Shown: positions 24,814 through 32,849 of the stretch, piece after piece
Position numbering within the stretch: the stretch's first letter is position 1
Layout: every line of letters starts with the position of its first letter
NCBI GenBank assembly: GCA_900543805.1
Contig: UQTE01000005.1
Location: 1-64,000 of the forward strand
Direction: 5' to 3'
Source of the DNA: an uncultured Sutterella sp.
GTDB taxonomy: Bacteria > Pseudomonadota > Gammaproteobacteria > Burkholderiales > Burkholderiaceae_F
Length of the DNA: 64,000 nt
The notes under the pieces: model-generated
Database searches by the model: none
What the model was told of the DNA's origin: nothing
Seen by the model: the letters and a program-made list of their open reading frames with translations, nothing else
Program-made: the position numbers and the translations under genes

Positions 24814-27800
24814 TTAGGGAACGAGGGTCCAGTGGGTCGCCTCAGAAACCGCTTCGCGCGCCGGACGGCGCACGTCGGTCGCGGCCGCGGGCGGAACCGT
24901 CACGCAGCCCGGCAGTCCCGTGCGAAGCACCGCGTCGACCGAAGCGGCGAATCCGAAGGGCGTGCGAAGGAAGAACTGCACGCCGCCCTCGCTCGTCACG
25001 ACGCGCTCGAGCCCGTCGCCCGCGGGGGCGAGGTCGCCCGAGGTTTCGAGTGTCGCCCCGGCGGGGAGAAGCTGCGAAACGGCCCAGAGGGCTTCGTCGC
25101 GGTCGGCTTCGGGCGTGAGCGTAATCGTCATGCGAAGAAGCGTTCCGGCGGGCAACTTCGTTTCGGGCGTCACTTCCGTGCCGTCTTCGAGCGTGAAGCG
25201 CCGCTCGATCGAAACGCCTTCGGAGCGCACGGCGGGCTTCGCTTCGTAGCCCTTTCGGAGCATCGTCCAGTAGAGCGTTCCCTCAAAGTTCGAGGCGCCG
25301 AAGGTCGTGCAGCCCGGCGCAGCGAGGACGGTCGTGCCCGAGGTACCCGCGGCTTCGGCCTTCTTCGCGTCGGGCGCGAGACAGGCGAGCGCGGGGGCGG
25401 CGGAGCCGGAGTCTTCCGCGGCGAGAAGCGTCATGGCGCTTTGCAGCTTTTCGTCTTCGGAGGCAAGCGCCGCCTTTGTTGCGTCGGAAGCTTCGGCGAG
25501 GAAGGCTTCGGGAAGAGTCTTTTCCCCGAAACTTGTCGCGAGAACGCGCGCCGTGAGGGCGGAGAGAACCGTCGTCGTCCAGTCGCCCGCGGGCTGCGGG
25601 GACGTCACGGCCGGGGCCTTGACGGGGAGCTGCATTTCGCGCTCGGCCGCCGCCACGAGAAGTCCTGCGGGGTCCTTGGCGAGGTCGAGCCCGCGCGCAC
25701 TCGCGCGCTCGGTCAAAAGCGCGAGGGAATCCGCGACGAGCGTCCCTTCGCGGGTGAGGACCCAGAGGGCGTAGGCCGCGTCCCGGGCTTCGGCGAGGTT
25801 GGCCGGGTCGAGCGCGAGAAGGCGCTCGAGCGTACCCTTCGCCTCCCGCAGATCGTTGGCGGAAACAAGGTCGGGCGCCTTGGCGCGCAGCGTGAGAAGG
25901 GCCTCCAAGTGCTGCGCAGCGGCAAAGAGCGTGTTCTCCTCATAGAGGTAGGCCGCACTCGAAAGGTCCGAGAGCAGTCTCGGGGCCACTTCGTCGGGCG
26001 CGAGTCCGTAGACGGGCGCGAGCCGTTCGGCCGTGTCCTTGGCCATCGTGCGAAGCGGCAGGAGTGCGAGCGCGTCGGAGAGCGCCGCCGTACGCGTGAA
26101 GGGACGAGGATTCGTAAGCCCCGAGAGGAGCGCGACGGGCGTCGTCGAGGCGACGAGCGTCGTTTCCTCCTCATAGGGAAGGAAGGCGTCGGAAAGCTTG
26201 ACGTTCGGGGTCTCCTTCGTGAAGCGCCCCGTCACGACCTCCGTGCGAAGAAGCGACGTCGGGCGAACGCTTCCTTCGAGCTTCGCCGCCATGCCGTTCA
26301 TGGCGGGGTCGTCGCTTGCGAGCGTCGCTTCGAGCGTGAAGCGTCCGAGCCGCGAGGCCGTGACGCGTACGGTTTCTGTGCGGGTTTCGTTCGCCCCGAG
26401 CTTGATGCTCTTCGAAACGGGTTCGGCGAGGAGTTCGCCCCGGAGGTTGAGCGTCCCTTCGAGGGCCTTTTCGGTCGTGTTCGTGATGCGGACGGGAAGA
26501 TCCACCGCGTCCCCTTCAAAGAAGACGTTGGGCGCGGGCATGCGAAGGAGAACGGGCGCCGTGATCGTCACGTCGTCCGAGAAATGGCCGACCTTGTCGT
26601 CCGAGGCGCCCACGGCCATGAGGCGCACGCGCCCCGCAAAGCCTTCGGGCAACGTCATCTTGAGGGGCGTGCCTTCGGGGCCCACCGACACGATCCCGCT
26701 CCACCAGAGGGCGGGCGCGTCGTAGACCGTGCCGAAGGGATTGGCGAGCGCTCCGGACGCTTCGGCGACGAGGTCGCCGCCGAAGGCGGGGAGTTTCTGC
26801 GCGTAGGGGAAGCCTTCGGGCATGAGGCGCGAGAGCGTCTGGCGAGTCCCCACTTCGAGCGCGCGGTCAAGCAGAAGCCGCGCGAGCGGATCGGGCGTGC
26901 GGTAGTTCGTGAGCGACAAAATTCCTTCGTCCACGGCCCAGACGAGAGCCTTGCCCTTTTCCTTGGCGTAAAGCGTGAAGTCGGTCGACTTATCGTCACC
27001 CGGGCGGATTTCGATCGTTTCGGGCAGTTTCGCCGTGAGGCCCAGGTCGCGCGCCTTCGGTGCAATCGAGACGGGAAGCGTCGCCTCGACGTAGGGCTCG
27101 ATCAGACGCGCGTCTTCGCTCTTGGCGCGAACGAGCGAGAGCCGCCAGTAAGCGCGCCCTTCGACGCCCGCGGGAACGGGGAGTTCAAGCCGGTTTTCGC
27201 CCGTCTTCACCTTCACCCACTTGGCGGCATGCAGTTTGTCGCTCTCAAGCGTAAGCAACCCGAAGCCCTCGAAGGGCGAGGCGACCGAAGCCGACACCGT
27301 GCCCGCGGCCGGGATTTCCTTTTCGTCGAGATGGACGCGCAGAACCGACGGCGTCTTGCCGCCCAAGGCCGCCTTCTCGAGCGTCGCGTCGGCGACGGTG
27401 AAGGGAATTTCACCAAGCTTCTGGCCCTTTTGCGTTTCGGCCGTGAAGACGAAGTCGCCCGCCGTGGCGCTCGGAAGCGCGACGAGGGCTTCACCCGCGG
27501 CGTCGAGCGTCACCACCGTGTCGTCGACGGGCTTCAAAAGGGCGGTCGAGCGGAAGGCCGCGCGGCCGTCGGCGGTCGTGACGAGTTCGCGCACGTTGGA
27601 GCGCTCGGAGCGAACGAGCCGCAGGGTTTCGCCTGCGCGGGGCTTCAGATCGCGGTCGACGAGCTTGATGCGAAGCGCCCCCTTTTCGCCCGTGGTGAGG
27701 AAGGTCGTACCCGCGCCTTCCGTGCGCCAGCCGAGCATTACTTCGGCGGGCGAGACGAGCGCCTCGACGACCTTCGTCGCGCCTACGCGTCCCGGGGCCT

Positions 27801-30303
27801 CGAAGCCCCGGAGCACGACGCGGGCGCGGGCCGTGCGGCCGAAGAAGTGTTCGGGCGGAATCGTGAGCGACGCTTCGCCCTTGTCGTTTGTGACGAGGGC
27901 GGGGAGTCTTCGGTCGGCCGCCTGCGCATCAAAGGGGTGGGCGTCGAGGAAGACGAAGTCGGGGTACCGGTCAAAATAAATGCCACCCGCCGCGTGCGTG
28001 AAGACGTTCGCCTCCACCGTACGTTCGGCCGCGGGACCGCCGTAGAGCCCCGTCATCGAGAGCGCGAAGCGCGCTTCGTCGGGGGAGAGCCAGCCCGCGC
28101 GGCGCGTTTCGGGCGCGGCCGCGAGCTCCATCGTTTCGGGCGCGAAGGGTTCGAGCGCGACGGCCGTCGTGGAGAGCGTCACGTCGCCCGCGATCAGGTC
28201 GAAGACGAGCTTGCCGCTCGGCATTCCATCCTTTGTGTCGTAGGAGAATTCGACGAGCCCCGTGTCGCCCGGCTTGACCGTTTCGTTTGCGAGCTCTTCG
28301 CCCGACGGGCCCGTGAGGCGCGCGCGAAGCGGAAGGTCCGCGGGGAGGGCCGACCAGTCGCGGGCCTTGACGAGGGCGCCGAAGCGCGCGGTTTCGCCCG
28401 GCCGCACGACGCCGCGTTCGGCAAAGCTGAGGCCGAGGAGCGCGTCGGCGGACGCGAGACGCCCCGCCGTGCCGCGCTCGGCCGCGCCCGTGAGGTTCGA
28501 GGGATCGGCGAGCGACAGTAGCGACAGGTCGCCGTCCGATCCGCGTACGAAGAGGGCCGCGGGCTTTTTGTCGCGCGTCCAGGCGGAGTCGACCGCAGTC
28601 GAGAAGCGCCCTTCGGCGTCGGTTTTGCCTTCGGCAAGAACGCTGCCGTTGGCGGCGAGAAGCGTCACGGCGTCGCCCGAAGAGGGTTCGCCCGTCGTGA
28701 GGCGCGCGTCAAAGAGCGTTACGGTGCCGTCGGGCGTTTCCTTGACGAGAAGCGCGCGGTCGGAGACGAGCGTCGTTCTCACCGTGCGGGCGACTTCGCG
28801 CCATTCGCCCTTTTCGTTTTTCGCTTCGCCCTTGAGGGTGACCTGATAAAGACCCGCCTCTTCGGGGAGTTCAATGCGGCTCCAGGCGCCGTCCTTCACG
28901 GATGCGCCTTCCTTCATGGCGACAAGCGTCGGCGTGAGCGTCTGAATGTCGGCGAGTTCGTCGGCGTGGCGCACGACGTTGTAGCCGTTCCAGGCCTGCA
29001 TGACCTGCGCGGCGAAGGGTTCGCGGATCTTCGCTACTTCGGCGAGCAGGCGCTCGGCGCCGCGCACCGTGAAGGGAAGCGCGCGCTCGCCCGAGAGCGT
29101 CATGAGGTTGCCCGGGAGCAGGAACTGGATTTCCGGGCGCAGAACGGGGGTGCGGAAGACTTCGGTCCAGGCCTTCGCGAGCTTGGCGCCCTCGGGGCCC
29201 GTGCCCTGGGCGAGCGAGACGTGCACCCAGCGGTTTTCGGGTGCGTCGAATTCAAGCCGCACCGTGTCGGTCGGAAGGTTCGCCGACGTGACGGGCGTCA
29301 CCTTGACGGGCGTGCCGCGCGCGAGCACGGCGTCCGAGAGTTCGCCCGCGCGCGACCAGTCGGCCGCGTCGGGAGCATCCTCGCGCCACTTTTCGGGCAA
29401 AAGCGTCACGCGCAGGTTTTTGACGATGTCCGCAGGCGTCATGCGCATCGAGGGCGTGAGCGAGAGTTCGTAGACGGAGCGGAAGTCGTCCGTGCGGGCG
29501 GCGAAGACGCGGGCGTTTTCGACAAAGAAAAGTTCGTCTTTGCCCGGGACGCGCAGGTCGAGTTTCGCCGACTCAAAGCCCTTCGCGACGCGCGGACGGA
29601 GTTGGTCGGACTGATTGAGCCGGGAAGCGACGCCCGGAAGCTCGAAGGTGGCCGTGCCCGTCGCATCGGGAAGTGAGCGCACGGTCATGCGCACGTACAC
29701 GCCGAGACCGTCGTCGGTCCACTCAAACGACGGCTTCTCGAGGGCCAGACCCTTGGGGAGCCGCATCGCAAAGCGCGATTCGAAGGTTTTCTTGTCCGGG
29801 GCCGACGAGAAGCGGAGATCCAGCGTCACGAGCTTTGCGCCCGAGACGGTGCGGTCGGCCCAGAAGCGAACGTTGGACGACAAAAGCGAAAGGGGCTTCG
29901 TTTTGAGCGTGAGCGTTGTGGCGGCGAGTTTCGTTCCGACCGGAAGCGAGAGCTTCGAGAAGTCGAAGCGGTATTCCTTCGCGGCGGGCCAACTTTCGGC
30001 GGGCTCGAACGTGAGAAGCGTGCTCGAGAGCCAGCGCCAGGTTCCCCGCACCGCGGGCGTCATGACGACGCCGTCGCTTCTCAAGCGCGAACCGATCGGG
30101 CGGCGGCAGGCGTCGTACCAGTCGTCTCCGTACTGCTTTTTGCAGACCGCTTCGTCGGGCTGGAAGTTGAAGTAAAGCGGCGCTTTCCCGTCGTAGGGAA
30201 CGTCGGTCTGAACGCGAAGCCAGGCGGTGGGCTCCGCCTCTGCGGCAAAAGCGTTCGTCGTGGCGGCGGCGAGAAGGGTGAGGGTGAAAACGGTGAAACG
30301 CAT
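24814..30303 (-). CDS. Bacterial alpha-2-macroglobulin, thioester-less and non-lipidated
   Basis: The 1829-residue exported protein belongs to the bacterial alpha-2-macroglobulin family, large periplasmic protease traps that protect the cell envelope and are often encoded with pbpC, as here. It has a standard signal peptide (MRFTVFTLTLLAAATTNAFA), MG-type beta domains, a central macroglobulin core (SGIVSVGPEGTPLKMTLPEG, ITAPVLLRMPAPNVFFEGD) and a helical complement-like domain. The CxEQ thioester motif expected near residue 1400 is absent (the region reads GLTNPRPFTRTAALSDA), and the signal peptide has no lipobox cysteine. It therefore cannot crosslink proteases covalently and is probably soluble in the periplasm. 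Confidence 0.9.
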   Translation of the reverse strand: MRFTVFTLTLLAAATTNAFAAEAEPTAWLRVQTDVPYDGKAPLYFNFQPDEAVCKKQYGDDWYDACRRPIGSRLRSDGVVMTPAVRGTWRWLSSTLLTFEPAESWPAAKEYRFDFSKLSLPVGTKLAATTLTLKTKPLSLLSSNVRFWADRTVSGAKLVTLDLRFSSAPDKKTFESRFAMRLPKGLALEKPSFEWTDDGLGVYVRMTVRSLPDATGTATFELPGVASRLNQSDQLRPRVAKGFESAKLDLRVPGKDELFFVENARVFAARTDDFRSVYELSLTPSMRMTPADIVKNLRVTLLPEKWREDAPDAADWSRAGELSDAVLARGTPVKVTPVTSANLPTDTVRLEFDAPENRWVHVSLAQGTGPEGAKLAKAWTEVFRTPVLRPEIQFLLPGNLMTLSGERALPFTVRGAERLLAEVAKIREPFAAQVMQAWNGYNVVRHADELADIQTLTPTLVAMKEGASVKDGAWSRIELPEEAGLYQVTLKGEAKNEKGEWREVARTVRTTLVSDRALLVKETPDGTVTLFDARLTTGEPSSGDAVTLLAANGSVLAEGKTDAEGRFSTAVDSAWTRDKKPAALFVRGSDGDLSLLSLADPSNLTGAAERGTAGRLASADALLGLSFAERGVVRPGETARFGALVKARDWSALPADLPLRARLTGPSGEELANETVKPGDTGLVEFSYDTKDGMPSGKLVFDLIAGDVTLSTTAVALEPFAPETMELAAAPETRRAGWLSPDEARFALSMTGLYGGPAAERTVEANVFTHAAGGIYFDRYPDFVFLDAHPFDAQAADRRLPALVTNDKGEASLTIPPEHFFGRTARARVVLRGFEAPGRVGATKVVEALVSPAEVMLGWRTEGAGTTFLTTGEKGALRIKLVDRDLKPRAGETLRLVRSERSNVRELVTTADGRAAFRSTALLKPVDDTVVTLDAAGEALVALPSATAGDFVFTAETQKGQKLGEIPFTVADATLEKAALGGKTPSVLRVHLDEKEIPAAGTVSASVASPFEGFGLLTLESDKLHAAKWVKVKTGENRLELPVPAGVEGRAYWRLSLVRAKSEDARLIEPYVEATLPVSIAPKARDLGLTAKLPETIEIRPGDDKSTDFTLYAKEKGKALVWAVDEGILSLTNYRTPDPLARLLLDRALEVGTRQTLSRLMPEGFPYAQKLPAFGGDLVAEASGALANPFGTVYDAPALWWSGIVSVGPEGTPLKMTLPEGFAGRVRLMAVGASDDKVGHFSDDVTITAPVLLRMPAPNVFFEGDAVDLPVRITNTTEKALEGTLNLRGELLAEPVSKSIKLGANETRTETVRVTASRLGRFTLEATLASDDPAMNGMAAKLEGSVRPTSLLRTEVVTGRFTKETPNVKLSDAFLPYEEETTLVASTTPVALLSGLTNPRPFTRTAALSDALALLPLRTMAKDTAERLAPVYGLAPDEVAPRLLSDLSSAAYLYEENTLFAAAQHLEALLTLRAKAPDLVSANDLREAKGTLERLLALDPANLAEARDAAYALWVLTREGTLVADSLALLTERASARGLDLAKDPAGLLVAAAEREMQLPVKAPAVTSPQPAGDWTTTVLSALTARVLATSFGEKTLPEAFLAEASDATKAALASEDEKLQSAMTLLAAEDSGSAAPALACLAPDAKKAEAAGTSGTTVLAAPGCTTFGASNFEGTLYWTMLRKGYEAKPAVRSEGVSIERRFTLEDGTEVTPETKLPAGTLLRMTITLTPEADRDEALWAVSQLLPAGATLETSGDLAPAGDGLERVVTSEGGVQFFLRTPFGFAASVDAVLRTGLPGCVTVPPAAATDVRRPAREAVSEATHWTLVP

Positions 30304-30511
30304 GACGCCTCCGAAAATGGCTCACATTGCCTTGAGCTTAGAGGAAGGCGGACGAAAGAGCTATGAGCGGAAGGCACGAATTGCAACAAAGCATGAGGAA
30401 GAGAGGCGCTTTTACCTACCTGAGGGAGGATTGGGCTTTACGAAAATGGTGCGTCCGCACATCAAAATCAGCGGCATTGGACGTCCCGCCGCACAAAATT
30501 CCTCTCCCCAC

Positions 30512-30545
30512 AAAAAAAGGAGGCGTCGCTCCGTCAAGCGACGCC
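30512..30545 (-). terminator. Intrinsic terminator of the flavoprotein reductase gene
   Basis: A perfect 9-bp stem GGCGTCGCT/AGCGACGCC (30522-30530 with 30537-30545) is followed on the minus strand by TCCTTTTTTT. It sits 36 nt past the reductase stop. The rest of 30304-30580 shows no gene. Confidence 0.88.
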
Positions 30546-30580
30546 CCGTAAAGAGAGGAAGGAGAGAAAAGGCCGATCGA

Positions 30581-32062
30581 TCAGAGAGCCTTTTCACGAG
30601 CCGCATTTTCGCCCGCGATCTGGCCGAAAACGAAGCAGTCGAGCACGGCGTTGCCGCCCACGCGGTTCGTGCCGTGGATGCCGCCCGTGATTTCGCCCGC
30701 GGCGTAGAGACGCGGAATCACGGCGCCGGTCCAATCAAGGCACTGGGCCTTGACGTTGGTGTTGAGGCCGCCCATAGTGTGGTGAACGGTCATGCCGGTG
30801 TAGCAGGCCCAGAAGGGACCGACTTCAATGCGCTTCGTGAGGTTCACCGGGGTCTTGCCGAAGTCCGTGTCCTTGCCGTTCTTCACGAATTCGTCGTTGT
30901 AGCGGCGGATCGTCTTTTCAAGACCGTCCGGATCGACGCCCATCTTCTGGGCGAGTTCGCGGATCGTCGGAGCCGTCCAGGCTTCGTTGATTTCGATGCC
31001 CTTCATGATGGCGTTGCGGTTCACTTCGTCGTAGGACATGAAGTTTTCGTTGTCGCACACCGTGTAGGCATAGCGTTCCGGCGTCGAGAGCACGGCGTCG
31101 CGGATCACGTCGCGGCGTTCGCCTTCGTTGACGATGCGGTTGCCGCGTTTGTCGACGTAGATCGAACCGTTCACGTTGAAGTTGAGGAGGAGCTTCATCT
31201 TCTTGCCGGCGGGAGCCCCCGGGGTGGACTGGATGAAGTCCATGCCGACCAGGTAGCCGCCCACGCGTACGGCGGCCATCGCGGCTTCGCCCGTGGCGCC
31301 CGGCAGGTTGTCGGTGCCGAGACCCTTGACGCGCGGATCGTGGAGTTCGCGCAGATAGGCGTTGGCCGAGAAGCCGCCCGCGGCGAGCACGACCCCGCGC
31401 TTGGCGCGGATCATGCGGCGTTCCTTCTTGGCGTTTTCAATGACCACGCCCACGACGTCGCCTTCAAAGGGCTTTTCGCGGACGATTTCGACGAGGCCCC
31501 AGCCCGTGACGACCTTGACGCCCAAGTCGTTGGCGGCCTTCGTCAGAACCGTGCCGTAGCCCTGTCCCTTCGGGAGGGCGGGAATGTGGGAGCGCGGATA
31601 GAGGGCGCCGAAGATCTGGATGACGTTGTCCTTGAACTTCATGCCGAGGCTTTCGAGCCAAGTGATGGCGCCGTAGGCGTTTTCGCAGAGAACGCGAACG
31701 CGTTCGGGGTCGCCTCGGAAGTCGCCTGCGGCAAGCGTCTGCTTCATGTGGTTTTCCGGGCTGTCCTTGATGCCCTGACGGGGCTGACGGACCGGGTCGG
31801 CCGCATTGATGAAGCCCTGGGAAACGAGGGTGTTGCCGCCCGTGAACGGCATCTTTTCGTAGACGACGACGTCCTTGGCGCCCGTTTGGGCGGCCTTGAC
31901 GGCGGCGGCCATGCCGGCGCCGCCCGCGCCGATGACGATGACTTCGTGGGTTTCATCCCACTTGACGCCTTCGGAGCCCATGGCGTGGCTCAGGCCGGCG
32001 ACGCTGCCGGCGGCGACGCCGGCGGCAACCTTCAGAAAGCTGCGACGGTTGACGGTGGACAT
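30581..32062 (-). CDS. Tat-exported FAD-dependent reductase of the fumarate/urocanate reductase family
   Basis: The 493-residue protein has a twin-arginine signal (NRRSFLKVAAG) and is expected in the periplasm without its own heme domain. The FAD dinucleotide fold GAGGAGMAAAVKAAQ and TGGNTLVSQGF are near the N-terminus. VHHTMGGL and HGTNRVGGNA near the C-terminus correspond to the substrate histidine and arginine of flavocytochrome c fumarate reductase, and the proton-donor arginine is kept in GERRDV. The other substrate histidine (QTHP in fumarate reductases) is Thr here (QSTP), so fumarate is doubtful. A strong AGGAG precedes ATG 32062. A two-component system lies just upstream. Confidence 0.88.
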   Translation of the reverse strand: MSTVNRRSFLKVAAGVAAGSVAGLSHAMGSEGVKWDETHEVIVIGAGGAGMAAAVKAAQTGAKDVVVYEKMPFTGGNTLVSQGFINAADPVRQPRQGIKDSPENHMKQTLAAGDFRGDPERVRVLCENAYGAITWLESLGMKFKDNVIQIFGALYPRSHIPALPKGQGYGTVLTKAANDLGVKVVTGWGLVEIVREKPFEGDVVGVVIENAKKERRMIRAKRGVVLAAGGFSANAYLRELHDPRVKGLGTDNLPGATGEAAMAAVRVGGYLVGMDFIQSTPGAPAGKKMKLLLNFNVNGSIYVDKRGNRIVNEGERRDVIRDAVLSTPERYAYTVCDNENFMSYDEVNRNAIMKGIEINEAWTAPTIRELAQKMGVDPDGLEKTIRRYNDEFVKNGKDTDFGKTPVNLTKRIEVGPFWACYTGMTVHHTMGGLNTNVKAQCLDWTGAVIPRLYAAGEITGGIHGTNRVGGNAVLDCFVFGQIAGENAAREKAL

Positions 32063-32134
32063 AAGAACATCTCCTTTGCTGTGACTCTCGACGAGGCGGC
32101 GTTGCGGCACCGCCCCTTGATTTCGAGTGTCATT

Positions 32135-32168
32135 TTTGCGGACGTTCTTACGCGCGTAATTTGCGGAC
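32135..32168 (-). promoter_or_regulatory. Candidate response-regulator operator: palindrome flanked by direct repeats
   Basis: A perfect 12-bp palindrome TTACGCGCGTAA (32148-32159) is flanked by two identical 9-bp direct repeats TTTGCGGAC (32135-32143 and 32160-32168), 25 bp apart. It lies 73-106 bp upstream of the reductase ATG and just past the end of the response-regulator gene. No other regulator-like repeat is seen in this 148-bp gap. Confidence 0.55.
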
Positions 32169-32210
32169 CGTCAAGACTTCGTCATTTTCTCGGAAAAAAA
32201 CGCCCCGAAG

Positions 32211-32849
32211 TCAGAGAGGCGCCTCCCGGAGAAGTGGTTCGAGTTCGTGCAAGATCGCTTCGAGTTCCTTGGCGGTGTGCAGTCCGAACTTCGCGTAGAT
32301 CTTCGCTCGGTGCCCCTGCACGGTACGCTCGGAGAGCGTGAGGCGCTCCGCCACCGCACGGTCGTTGAGGCCGGAGAGAAAGAGGGCGAGGATCTCGCGC
32401 TCGCGCGCGGAGAGCTTCTGAAAGCCGTCGCGCACGGCGTCGCCCCCGGTGAGTCCCGCGCGGCGCTGACGGTCGACCTTCACGGCCTGATCGATCGCGT
32501 CAAGGAGCTTCTGGTCGTCGACGGGCTTCAGAAGGAAGTCGAGCGCCCCGCGTTTGAGCGAAGCGATCGCGACGTCGATGTCGGCGTGCCCCGTGATGAA
32601 GACGATCGGAAGCTTGAGGTTTCGCTTCCGCATTTCTTCCTGAAGTTCCAATCCCGTCATGTTGGGCATCCGAACGTCGAGGAGGAGACAGCCGGGCACT
32701 CTCGGATCGTCTTCGACGAGAAAGTCGACCGCGCGGTGATACACCTTCGTGCGCCAGCCTTCGATGTCGAGCATGAGGGAAAGGGCTTCGCACACGTCGT
32801 TTTCGTCGTCGACGATGCGGATGAGGGCGTCTTGCGGAGGCGTGGTCAT
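32211..32849 (-). CDS. TtrR/FixJ-like response regulator
   Basis: The 212-residue regulator has a receiver domain with acidic pocket VDDEND near residue 13, phospho-acceptor aspartate in LLLDVRMPNMTG near 58 and lysine in LLKPVDD. A LuxR/FixJ-type HTH follows (LSAREREILALFLSGLNDRA, then LSERTVQGHRAKIYAKF). This is the TtrR/TodT arrangement. Its ATG overlaps the kinase stop by 4 nt, so the pair is made together. The adjacent downstream flavoprotein gene is the most likely target. Confidence 0.88.
   Translation of the reverse strand: MTTPPQDALIRIVDDENDVCEALSLMLDIEGWRTKVYHRAVDFLVEDDPRVPGCLLLDVRMPNMTGLELQEEMRKRNLKLPIVFITGHADIDVAIASLKRGALDFLLKPVDDQKLLDAIDQAVKVDRQRRAGLTGGDAVRDGFQKLSAREREILALFLSGLNDRAVAERLTLSERTVQGHRAKIYAKFGLHTAKELEAILHELEPLLREAPL

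Noticed and set aside
24319..28521. 1400-codon open frame on the plus strand opposite the macroglobulin and pbpC genes
   Set aside because: It is a shadow produced by GC-rich codon bias. The minus strand carries recognisable protein families, whereas the plus translation is low-complexity Arg/Gly/Glu-rich without domains.
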